64,000 bases of DNA from Paenibacillus hexagrammi (GTDB lineage: Bacteria; Bacillota; Bacilli; Paenibacillales; NBRC-103111). Numbering within the stretch: the first letter of the stretch is position 1; each line of letters starts with the position of its first letter. The translations under genes and the position numbers were made by a program. The stretch is taken from contig NZ_CP090978.1 of NCBI RefSeq assembly GCF_021513275.1, positions 372,001-436,000 of the forward strand, read 5' to 3'. The notes under the pieces are model-generated. The model did no database searches, was not told the DNA's origin, and was given only the letters and a program-made list of their open reading frames with translations. This document shows, piece after piece, positions 1-7,752 of the stretch.

Positions 1-747
1 ATTAAAGTGAATGGCGCGTTTGTCAATAGCGGCTCTTCGGCTACGGTGAACTTGGGTGTAGGCTCCAACACGATCACGGTTCTCGTAACGGCCGAGGACG
101 GTACGACGAATACCTATACGGTGACGGTAACCCGAGCCGCCTCGAGCAATGCGAATCTCAGTAATATGACATTAAGCCAGGGCACATTGAGCCCGAGTTT
201 TGCAAGCGGAACGACAAGCTATACGGCAAGTGTCGGAAATGCGGTGGGCAGTCTCTCGATAACACCTACGGTATCTGACAGCACAGCGAGTGTAGAAGTC
301 AATGGATTAACTGCAACAAGCGGTAGCCCGAGCACAGTGAATCTGGATGTGGGCTCGAATACAATTACGGTAGATGTCACTGCGCAGGACGGTACGACGA
401 ATACCTATACGGTGACGGTAACCCGAGCCGCTTCGAGCAATGCGAATCTCAGTAATTTGACATTAAGTCAGGGCACATTGAACCCGAGTTTTGCAGGCGG
501 AACGACAAGTTATACGGCAAGTGTTGGGAATGCGGTGGGAAGTTTCTCGGTAACACCTACGGTATCTGACAGCACGGCGAGTGTAGAAGTCAATGGATTA
601 ACAGTAACAAGCGGCAGCCCGAGCTGGAGTGAATCTGGATGTGGGCTCGAATACGATTACGGTAGATGTCACTGCGCAGGACGGTACGACGAATACCTAT
701 ACGGTGACGGTAACTCGAGCCGCTTCGAGCAATGCGAATCTCAGTAA
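1..747 (+). CDS. S-layer surface protein, upstream segment (5' cut by window, frameshifted at about 625)
   Basis: Frame 1 is open from the first base, so the true start lies outside the window. It encodes tandem cadherin-like beta-sandwich repeats of 97 residues with the recurring motifs NLSN-TxSQGTLSPSF, TTSYTASVGNAVGS and DGTTNTYTVTVTR. After about position 625 the frame becomes nonsense and stops at 747, while the repeat continues one frame over. Comparing this copy with its neighbours shows one extra T at 625 (GAGCTGGAGTG where other copies read GAGCGGAGTG). This segment therefore belongs with the following 629-5794 reading frame as one gene. The indel may be real or a sequencing error. 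Confidence 0.8.
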   Translation: MKVNGAFVNSGSSATVNLGVGSNTITVLVTAEDGTTNTYTVTVTRAASSNANLSNMTLSQGTLSPSFASGTTSYTASVGNAVGSLSITPTVSDSTASVEVNGLTATSGSPSTVNLDVGSNTITVDVTAQDGTTNTYTVTVTRAASSNANLSNLTLSQGTLNPSFAGGTTSYTASVGNAVGSFSVTPTVSDSTASVEVNGLTVTSGSPSWSESGCGLEYDYGRCHCAGRYDEYLYGDGNSSRFEQCESQ

Positions 748-1897
748 TTTGACAATAAGCCAGGGCACATTGAGCCCGAGTTTTGCAGGCGGAACGACAA
801 GCTATACGGCAAGTGTCGGAAATGCGGTGGGCAGTCTCTCGGTAACACCTACGGTTGAAGACAGTACAGCGACGGTAAAGGTTAACAATTCCACAGTAAC
901 AAGCGGCAGCCCGAGCGGAGTGAATCTGGATGTGGGCTCGAATACGATTACGGTAGATGTCACTGCGCAGGACGGTACGACGAATACCTATACGGTGACG
1001 GTAACCCGAGTCGCTTCGAGCAATGCGAATCTCAGTAATTTGACAATAAGCCAGGGCACATTGAGCCCGAGTTTTGCAGGCGGAACGACAAGCTATACGG
1101 CAAGTGTCGGAAATACGGTGGGCAGTCTCTCGGTAACACCTACGGTTGAAGACAGTACAGCGACGGTAAAGGTTAACAATTCCACAGTAACAAGCGGCAG
1201 CCCGAGCGGAGTGAATCTGGATGTGGGCTCGAATACGATTATGGTAGATGTCACTGCGCAGGACGGTACGACGAATGCCTATACGGTGACGGTAACCCGA
1301 GCCGCTTCGAGCAATGCGAATCTCAGTAATTTGACAATAAGCCAGGGCACATTGAGCCCGAGTTTTGCAAGCGGAACGACAAGTTATACGGCAAGTGTCG
1401 GAAATGCGGTGGGCAGTCTCTCAATAACACCTACGGTTGAAGACAGTACAGCGACGGTAAAGGTTAACAATTCCACAGTAACAAGCGGCAGCCCGAGCGG
1501 AGTGAATCTGGATGTGGGCTCGAATACGATTATGGTAGATGTCACTGCGCAGGACGGTACGACGAATGCCTATACGGTGACGGTAACCCGAGCCGCTTCG
1601 AGCAATGCGAATCTCAGTAATTTGACAATAAGCCAGGGCACATTGAGCCCGAGTTTTGCAAGCGGAACGACAAGTTATACGGCAAGTGTCGGAAATGCGG
1701 TGGGCAGTCTCTCAATAACACCTACGGTTGAAGACAGTGCAGCGACGGTAAAGGTTAACAATTCCACAGTAACAAGCGGCAGCCCGAGCGGAGTGAATCT
1801 GGATGTGGGCTCGAATACGATTACGGTAGATGTCACTGCGCAGGACGGTACGACGAATACCTATACGGTGACGGTAACTCGAGCGGCGGTGATGGGA
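151..1897 (+). repeat. Six tandem 291-bp repeats (cadherin-like domain)
   Basis: The unit starts at GCGAATCTCAGTAAT at 151, 442, 734, 1025, 1316 and 1607. The period is exactly 291 bp (97 codons), except 292 bp for the second copy, which holds the extra T at 625. A partial copy precedes 151. Copies 3-6 are nearly identical at DNA level, which points to recent expansion or gene conversion. Confidence 0.95.
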
Positions 1898-4800
1898 GGC
1901 ACGGTTGCGATCAGCGGGACTGCAGCATATGGCGAAACGCTGACGGCAGATTTGAGCAGCATCACGTATACGTCATCGATTAGCAGCGATGTGCCGACGA
2001 TTCAGTGGAACAGCAATGGCGTGGCAATCAACGGCGCAACTGGCTTCAGCTACACGCTGGTGCAGGCGGACATCGGAGCGGTGATCAGCGTGACGGTGAC
2101 GGCGGACGGAACGCATGCGACGGGCAGCCTGACCAGCTCGGGTACTGCTACGGTGGCAAAAGAGGACGGGCCGGACGCGCCGTCGGCTCCAAGCTTGGAC
2201 TCTAGTCCGGACGCCCGAACGACATCAAGCATCATACTGGAAGCGGTGACGGGACAGGAGTACAGCAAGGACAACGGATCGACGTGGCAGGACAGCTCGA
2301 CGTTCAGCGGTTTGACGCCGAATACGGACTATACATTCGTTACTCGGGTGAAGGCGACGGACACGCAGAACGCATCGGCAGCGAGCGCGGGAACGACAAT
2401 CCGCACTTATGCGCTTCCGGCGATGTACGGCACGGTATCGGTCAGCGGGACCGCCCAATATGGCCAAACGCTGACGGTCGACTGGTCCTATGTGTCCTAT
2501 ACTCCCATTACTACGGCCGATGTGCCGACAATCCAGTGGAACCGCGACGGCGTGGCGATCAGCGGCGCAACAGGCTCCAGTTACACGCCGGTGCAAGCTG
2601 ACATCGGGGCGGTGATCAGCGTGACGGTTACGGCGGACGGAACGCATGCGACGGGCAGCCTGACCAGCTCGGGTACAGCTGCGGTGGCAAAGGCGGACGG
2701 GCTGGACGCACCGTCGGCTCCAAGCTTGGGCTCGAATCCGGACGCCCGAACGACATCAAGCATTATAATGGCGGCGGTAACGGGACAGGAATACAGCAAG
2801 GACAACGGATTGACGTGGCAGGACAGTTCAACGTTCAGCGGCCTGACGCCGGATACGGATTATACATTCGTTACTCGCGTGAAGGCGACGGACACGCAGA
2901 ATGCATCGGCAGCGAGCGCGGGAACGACGATCCGCACTTATGCGCTGGTGGATGCCGAAGCTCCGGCGATCAGCACACAGCCGAGCGGAGCGTCGGTGAA
3001 CGAAGGCGAAGCGAGCCCGAGCTTGAGCATAGCCGCGACGGTAGGCGACGGCGGAACGCTGAGCTACCAGTGGTACAGCAATAGCACGAACAGCAGCACA
3101 GGCGGCACGGTAATCAGCGGCGAAACGAACGCGACGTACAGCGCTCCGACAGGCGCGTTGGGGACAACATACTACTACGTCGTTGTAACGAACACGAACA
3201 ACGGTGCGACGGGAGCGAAGTCGGCAACAACGGCGAGCGGCGCGGCCGCAATCACGGTGAATGCGCTGATGGATGCCGAAGCTCCGGCGATCAGCACACA
3301 GCCGAGCGGAGCGTCGGTGAACGAAGGCGAAGCGAGCCCGAGCTTGAGCATAGCCGCGACGGTAGGCGACGGCGGAACGCTGAGCTACCAGTGGTACAGC
3401 AATAACACCAACAGCAGCACAGGCGGTACGGTAATCAGCGGCGAAACGAACGCGACGTACAGCGCTCCGACAGGCGCGTTGGGGACAACATACTACTACG
3501 TCGTTGTAACGAACACGAACAACGGTGCGACGGGAGCGAAGTCGGCAACAACGGCGAGCGGCGCGGCCGCAGTCACGGTGAATGCTCATACTTATACAAT
3601 TGGCGCCATTGCAAATCAAACGTCAAATGTGCTTATTCAAGGCTACGTATCCGGTACGCAGGAAACGAAGACGATCACAGTGTTAAATACCGGGACTGGA
3701 AATCTCCTGCAACTGGCGGCAACTCTAAGTGGACAAAATGCAGATGATTTTACGATCACACAACCTGAAACGACGCTAAATAGCGGAGGCGCGGCAACAA
3801 GCTTTACGGTCAGGGTAAAAGATGGCTTGGCGGCAGGTACGTACACGGCAGCTGTCACGGTATCCGCAACCGGTATGACGGACGTAACGTTTACTGTAAC
3901 GCAAGTGGTCGACCTGCCTGATGCTCCCGCGAATCCACAGAACCTTGCGGCAACCGGAGGGGATCGACAAATAGATCTGAATTGGGATACGATTCCAGGT
4001 GCGACCTATTACAATCTGTATATGTCGACGATATCCGGCCAATTTGCCGACGCAACGGTAACGACAGTGACTTATTCAACTTATAGCATTCGGAATCTAT
4101 CAAATGGCACCACCTATTACTTTGTGGTGAAGGCAGGCAACACGGGTGGCTTGAGCGCAGGATCCAATCAGGCTGAGGCGACTCCGGTGACGGTTCCGGG
4201 AGCACCGGGGGGCATTACGGCAACCGCAGGTAACGGCGAAGCCGACATTACCTTCACGGCCCCGGTAGACAATGGCGGAAGTGTGATTACGGGATACGAA
4301 GTGATTGCTTCGCCGGGCAGCATCGTCGTGACCGGAACGGCAAGCCCGATTACGGTAACAGGATTAACGAACGGGACGGCTTATACGTTTACGGTGAAAG
4401 CGATCAACGCAGTAGGCAGCGGTGCCGCATCCTCCACCTCCAATATGGTGACGCCGAGAGAGCCTCATAAAGCGGCGTCGAGCGGTACTCCAAGCGGAAG
4501 CAGTTCCAGCGCCGGTGATTCGCAGCCATCCGACAGTGGGGCCTCGGTATTCGTCAATGGTCATGAGGAAAATCTCGGGAAGGCATCAACTTCAAAGGAA
4601 AACAATCGGACCATTACCACGATCACCGTCGACGAGAAGAAACTGGACGAGAAGCTCCAGTCGACGGGAGGACACACTGTAGTATCCGTATCGGTGAAAA
4701 CGAATTCCGATAAGATCGTCGGGGAATTGAACGGACAGATGGTCAAGAACATGGAGGATAAAGGGGCCGTTCTCCAAGTCAAAACGGAGAAGGGCGACTA

Positions 4801-5794
4801 CACGCTGCCAGCGCAACAAATCAACATCATTGAAGTATCGAAGCAGCTTGGCGGCAATGTCAACTTGAAGGACATCAAGGTCCAGGTCGAAATCTCCGAG
4901 CCGGCGAACGATGAGGTGAAATTCGAGGAACATGCAGCGGTCCAAGGGGAGTTCACGATCGTCGCTCCGCCGGTTAGTTTTACGGTAAAAGGCGCCTACC
5001 AAGACAAAACGGTAGAAATAGAAAAGTTCAGCGCGTATGTGGAGCGCAAAATTGCGATCCCGGACGGCGTCGATCCGAAGAAGATTACGACGGGTGTCGT
5101 TGTCGACCCGGATGGAACGGTGCGCCATGTGCCGACGAGGATCGTCCTGGAGAATGGAAAATACTATGCGGTCATCAACAGCTTGACCAACAGTACGTAC
5201 TCGGTAATCTGGCATCCGGTTGAGTTCAGTGACGTAACCGGCCACTGGGCGAAGGAAGCCGTCAACGATATGGGATCGCGTATGATCATCGACGGTACGG
5301 CGAACGGCACCTTCGAACCCAACCGTGACATCACCCGCGCCGAATTTGCGGCCATCGTAGTCCGTGCTTTGGGGCTCAAGCAGGAGCAAGGGGCAACGCC
5401 ATTTTCAGATGTAGCGGCATCGGACTGGTATAACGGTGCGATAAACACAGCGCAGTCGTATGGTTTGATATCTGGCTTCGGAGATGGAACCTTCCGGCCG
5501 GAAGACAAGATCACGCGCGAGCAGGCAACGGTCATCTTAGACAAGGCGATGACGATCACGGGCCTGAAAGCTAAGCTTACAGATCAAACTGAGAAGACTG
5601 AGGATAAAACGCTGAACTCGTTTAAGGATGCAACGGAAGCATCCGCTTGGGCAAAAAGCAGTCTTGCCGATAGTTTGCGGGCAGGCATTCTTGCGGGGAG
5701 AGACGATTCGGAGCTTGCACCTAAAGAGTACATCACAAGAGCCGAGGTTGCGGCCATCGTGGAACGCCTACTTCAAAAGTCGGATCTGATCTAA
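629..5794 (+). CDS. S-layer protein with cadherin-like repeats, FN3 and three C-terminal SLH domains
   Basis: Continuation of the gene entering from the left edge; about 1720 residues are in this frame. Order: further cadherin-like 97-residue repeats (to about 1890), two 177-residue modules (1892-2953), two near-identical 107-residue Ig-like modules (2951-3592), a domain starting YTIGAIANQ (about 3590-3910), two fibronectin III domains (about 3915-4460), a Ser/Gly linker, a beta-rich domain that often precedes SLH domains, then three SLH domains (FSDVTGHWA, FSDVAASDWY, FKDATEASAWA; about 5225-5780). SLH domains bind pyruvylated secondary wall polymer, so this is a wall-anchored surface or adhesion protein. 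The listed start is only where the frame opens; it is not a real initiation site. A hairpin terminator follows at 5886. Confidence 0.88.
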   Translation: MNLDVGSNTITVDVTAQDGTTNTYTVTVTRAASSNANLSNLTISQGTLSPSFAGGTTSYTASVGNAVGSLSVTPTVEDSTATVKVNNSTVTSGSPSGVNLDVGSNTITVDVTAQDGTTNTYTVTVTRVASSNANLSNLTISQGTLSPSFAGGTTSYTASVGNTVGSLSVTPTVEDSTATVKVNNSTVTSGSPSGVNLDVGSNTIMVDVTAQDGTTNAYTVTVTRAASSNANLSNLTISQGTLSPSFASGTTSYTASVGNAVGSLSITPTVEDSTATVKVNNSTVTSGSPSGVNLDVGSNTIMVDVTAQDGTTNAYTVTVTRAASSNANLSNLTISQGTLSPSFASGTTSYTASVGNAVGSLSITPTVEDSAATVKVNNSTVTSGSPSGVNLDVGSNTITVDVTAQDGTTNTYTVTVTRAAVMGGTVAISGTAAYGETLTADLSSITYTSSISSDVPTIQWNSNGVAINGATGFSYTLVQADIGAVISVTVTADGTHATGSLTSSGTATVAKEDGPDAPSAPSLDSSPDARTTSSIILEAVTGQEYSKDNGSTWQDSSTFSGLTPNTDYTFVTRVKATDTQNASAASAGTTIRTYALPAMYGTVSVSGTAQYGQTLTVDWSYVSYTPITTADVPTIQWNRDGVAISGATGSSYTPVQADIGAVISVTVTADGTHATGSLTSSGTAAVAKADGLDAPSAPSLGSNPDARTTSSIIMAAVTGQEYSKDNGLTWQDSSTFSGLTPDTDYTFVTRVKATDTQNASAASAGTTIRTYALVDAEAPAISTQPSGASVNEGEASPSLSIAATVGDGGTLSYQWYSNSTNSSTGGTVISGETNATYSAPTGALGTTYYYVVVTNTNNGATGAKSATTASGAAAITVNALMDAEAPAISTQPSGASVNEGEASPSLSIAATVGDGGTLSYQWYSNNTNSSTGGTVISGETNATYSAPTGALGTTYYYVVVTNTNNGATGAKSATTASGAAAVTVNAHTYTIGAIANQTSNVLIQGYVSGTQETKTITVLNTGTGNLLQLAATLSGQNADDFTITQPETTLNSGGAATSFTVRVKDGLAAGTYTAAVTVSATGMTDVTFTVTQVVDLPDAPANPQNLAATGGDRQIDLNWDTIPGATYYNLYMSTISGQFADATVTTVTYSTYSIRNLSNGTTYYFVVKAGNTGGLSAGSNQAEATPVTVPGAPGGITATAGNGEADITFTAPVDNGGSVITGYEVIASPGSIVVTGTASPITVTGLTNGTAYTFTVKAINAVGSGAASSTSNMVTPREPHKAASSGTPSGSSSSAGDSQPSDSGASVFVNGHEENLGKASTSKENNRTITTITVDEKKLDEKLQSTGGHTVVSVSVKTNSDKIVGELNGQMVKNMEDKGAVLQVKTEKGDYTLPAQQINIIEVSKQLGGNVNLKDIKVQVEISEPANDEVKFEEHAAVQGEFTIVAPPVSFTVKGAYQDKTVEIEKFSAYVERKIAIPDGVDPKKITTGVVVDPDGTVRHVPTRIVLENGKYYAVINSLTNSTYSVIWHPVEFSDVTGHWAKEAVNDMGSRMIIDGTANGTFEPNRDITRAEFAAIVVRALGLKQEQGATPFSDVAASDWYNGAINTAQSYGLISGFGDGTFRPEDKITREQATVILDKAMTITGLKAKLTDQTEKTEDKTLNSFKDATEASAWAKSSLADSLRAGILAGRDDSELAPKEYITRAEVAAIVERLLQKSDLI
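1892..2953 (+). repeat. Two tandem ~531-bp modules in the S-layer gene
   Basis: Copies begin at 1892 and 2423, each encoding about 177 residues starting with a GGTV/YGTV-SISGTA-type strand and ending in TTIRTYAL. The two copies are highly similar but less uniform than the 291-bp array. Confidence 0.85.
2951..3592 (+). repeat. Two tandem 321-bp Ig-like modules
   Basis: GATGCCGAAGCTCCGGCGAT occurs at 2951 and again at 3272, a 321-bp (107-codon) period. The two copies are nearly identical at DNA level. Each encodes an Ig-like domain with the YQWY and GTTYYYVVVTN signatures. Confidence 0.92.
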
Positions 5795-5885
5795 GTGTTG
5801 GAACCAAAGTACGCATAGTTCACAAGCAGCAAGTAGAAACAACTTCAGATGACACCAATAAAAAAATTCGTGAGGCAACCACTTG

Positions 5886-5930
5886 CCCTGACTTTACGTC
5901 GAATATGTAGAGTCAGGGTTATTATTTTTT
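5886..5930 (+). terminator. Intrinsic terminator after the S-layer gene
   Basis: A 12-bp stem (5886-5897 with 5907-5918, one G-U pair) has a 9-nt loop and is followed by TTATTATTTTTT. Confidence 0.85.
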
Positions 5931-5968
5931 GTCTAGTGATTCAATATATGTTGAAATGGGGATTACCT

Positions 5969-6169
5969 ATGAACGTGGAATCTATTATTAGGGTATTTGG
6001 CGCTTATTCCTCCTGGGTGGCATCGTTGGAAACGTTGGATGAGAGGCTTTGGCTGACACCGGTATCGGAGGGTAAGTGGTCTGTAGGTCAGATCGTTTCG
6101 CATCTTCTGAATTGGGATCAGCATCACCAGCAGCAGATTGTATCATTCCTGCGCGACCAGGGTTTTTGA
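5969..6169 (+). pseudogene. Truncated DinB-family protein fragment
   Basis: The 66-residue product starts at ATG 5969 and matches only the N-terminal helical part of DinB/YfiT-like four-helix proteins (FGAYSSWVASLETLDERLW, then EGKWSVGQIVSHLLNWD). Full-length members are about 150-170 residues and use three histidines for metal; only the first, in VSHLLNWD, is present. The frame stops right after SFLRDQGF and no continuation is seen. It sits between a terminator and a lipoprotein gene. Most likely a remnant left by a deletion. In-frame codons upstream of 5969 overlap the terminator hairpin and are unlikely to be translated. Confidence 0.6.
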
Positions 6170-6184
6170 CAGGGGCTAGGAATC

Positions 6185-6655
6185 ATGCGTAATCAAACAA
6201 TCAAAGTGGTCGCGCTGGCATGTTCTTTGTTTCTGTTACTCGGATGCGGGAATTATATGAGCGCTACGGAAAATACGCATGGCCCTCTGAATCCCCCTAT
6301 GGTGACGAGTACTCCTGAACCTTCGGGTTGGATCGTGGCAACCACTCCCAGAAATGGTGCGGTTGATGTAAATCAAAAAACAAACATTGCTATTACTTTT
6401 GCTCAAGATATGAATCCTGACTCTTTGAATGCAACAAGCATTTTAGTATTAGACGGAAAACATGGGGACAGTATGATTCAATCTATGTTTAAGTTCCGTT
6501 ACGAAAAAAACGAACGAAGACTTTACCTCGAGCTCCCGGAAGATTCCGGATATGGTTCAAGCAATGGTATTGATGTAATTGTTTCAGGAAATATTGAAAA
6601 TGCCCAACATCAGAAAATGGGGGCGGATTACCAGTTTGGATTCAGTGTGAAATAA
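6185..6655 (+). CDS. Lipoprotein with SbsA-type Ig-like (Big_5) domain
   Basis: 156 residues. The N-terminus has a basic end, a hydrophobic stretch and the lipobox LLGCG (Cys about residue 20), so it should be lipid-anchored on the outer face of the membrane. The rest is one Ig-like domain of the SbsA/Big_5 type (ATTPRNGAVDVNQKTNIAITF, then FAQDMNPDSLN), a module common in Firmicute surface proteins. It starts 15 nt after the DinB fragment. A bidirectional-looking terminator follows. The specific function is unknown. Confidence 0.75.
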   Translation: MRNQTIKVVALACSLFLLLGCGNYMSATENTHGPLNPPMVTSTPEPSGWIVATTPRNGAVDVNQKTNIAITFAQDMNPDSLNATSILVLDGKHGDSMIQSMFKFRYEKNERRLYLELPEDSGYGSSNGIDVIVSGNIENAQHQKMGADYQFGFSVK

Positions 6656-6673
6656 ATGAAGCTGTAATAACAT

Positions 6674-6718
6674 AAAAAGCGGCGGTAAGACTTTTACAAG
6701 TTCATATCGTCGCTTTTT
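6674..6718 (+). terminator. Terminator after the lipoprotein gene
   Basis: An 11-bp stem (AAAAAGCGGCG, 6674-6684, with CGTCGCTTTTT, 6708-6718). A and T tracts on both flanks allow either direction. It resembles the SDR-gene terminator at 9326-9360 and adjoins the SDR relic, so it may be part of the same duplicated block. Confidence 0.75.
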
Positions 6719-6737
6719 GCACTTCACGAGCCAGACA

Positions 6738-6885
6738 TATGCTTCGTTGCTCTATACTTGTTTGCCGCGTAACCATCGATTTCATCCCTCGACATGCGTA
6801 AACACCCCGAGGATGTGCCATGTCCGATTTCCTCTTTTCCCTCTGCTAATCCAGTCAAACAAGGCTGTGCGTTCGAATTCATAGC
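6738..6885 (-). pseudogene. Internally deleted relic of an SDR gene (copy of 9440-10201)
   Basis: Positions 6738-6850 align with 9450-9562, the 3' end of the intact SDR gene, including GCTTCGTTGC, TTTGCCGCGTA and GACATGCGTAAAC. At about 6851 the match jumps to CCAGTCAAACAAGGC, found near 9990 in the intact gene. Roughly 400 bp of the middle are missing and the rest carries many substitutions. No reading frame survives. Seen directly by comparing the two segments. Confidence 0.8.
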
Positions 6886-6899
6886 TGGGGCATCTTTTC

Positions 6900-7616
6900 T
6901 TATGGATTATTTAAACGTACGGATGCGGCCATTGCCTCCACGCCAGCTACTAAAAGGTCAGTACCGAATTTAAAGTGACGGTCCTTATCGACGCTAGCTG
7001 CAATATTCGGGGCGGCTTCTACGAGCGAAGGATATTCCTGCTGCGGAAGGTTGCCATAGAATCCCAGCAATTGAGCTCCCCACAAACTGCGCTCCTCTTC
7101 CGTCCCCTGTACGTACCCATCTCCGGCTGCAACTAACGATACCACTTGATTGAGTAGGTGTTCAAAAATGTAGAACGCTTCCCGGGACTCGAACCCGGCG
7201 CTGCGAAGGATACCAAGCGATAACTCGAAAATTTTGAGCCTGTTTGTTGCGGGCAGAGAGCGCCTGGACAGCAGTGTTTTGCCTGAGGGGTGGATAAGTA
7301 ACACCTGACGGAGAGCATAAAGCAAGCCCCTTACCTGATCCCGCCAATTCGTCTCCTTCACTGCTGAGATATCAAAAGAAGCCAGCATATGCTCGGTCAT
7401 GGCGTCTAAAAGATCATCCTTGTTGTGTACATGTCGATAGATGGCCATAGGAGTTACTCCGAGCTCCTGGGCTAAGCGCCGAAAACTCACTGCGTCGATT
7501 CCTTCCGTATCCGCAATATGTAATGCCAGCGTCACAATGTCCTCTCGATTTAGGCGGCTAGAGCTTTTTCTTTTCTTTGTACCTTCAGGTGTTTGATCAT
7601 TGTTATTGTTAAACAC
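6900..7616 (-). CDS. TetR-family repressor (TetR_C_1 type)
   Basis: An N-terminal TetR helix-turn-helix (EDIVTLALHIADTEG, FRRLAQELGVTPMAIYRHV) is followed by a C-terminal ligand domain of the TetR_C_1 kind, as in tetracycline-repressor-like and multidrug regulators. The likely start is GTG 7616, ten nt after GGGAG; the frame extends to GTG 7652 but that start has no ribosome-binding site and lies in the promoter. The gene is divergent from a serine hydrolase, with two palindromes between them, so it probably represses both genes. The ligand cannot be deduced. Confidence 0.85.
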   Translation of the reverse strand: MFNNNNDQTPEGTKKRKSSSRLNREDIVTLALHIADTEGIDAVSFRRLAQELGVTPMAIYRHVHNKDDLLDAMTEHMLASFDISAVKETNWRDQVRGLLYALRQVLLIHPSGKTLLSRRSLPATNRLKIFELSLGILRSAGFESREAFYIFEHLLNQVVSLVAAGDGYVQGTEEERSLWGAQLLGFYGNLPQQEYPSLVEAAPNIAASVDKDRHFKFGTDLLVAGVEAMAASVRLNNP

Positions 7617-7675
7617 GATTCGACGACTCCCAAAAACAAATAGTATAGCCACAGTATAACACAGAACGTTGACGG

Positions 7676-7719
7676 GTATACACCGTATACTTATAATGCA
7701 TTGTATACACTGTATACAA
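7676..7719. promoter_or_regulatory. Palindromic operator pair between tetR and the hydrolase
   Basis: GTATACACCGTATAC (7676-7690) and the 19-bp perfect palindrome TTGTATACA-C-TGTATACAA (7701-7719) share GTATAC half-sites. Such symmetric sites between a tetR gene and its divergent neighbour are the usual operators of this family. They lie upstream of the preferred hydrolase start at 7753. Confidence 0.75.
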
Positions 7720-7752
7720 TGTATAGTTGAGAGGTTGGGGGCTGATCAAGCA

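Noticed and set aside
151-1897. CRISPR-like or satellite array
   Set aside because: The 291-bp units are contiguous in-frame protein domains without spacers.
2828-3619. 263-codon minus-strand frame with internal repetition
   Set aside because: It mirrors the two 321-bp Ig-like repeats of the S-layer gene; Arg/Ala/Cys-rich composition typical of an antisense shadow.
7669-7752. Upstream in-frame extension of the serine hydrolase
   Set aside because: It would translate through both operator palindromes with a Cys/His/Ile-rich leader and has no ribosome-binding site.
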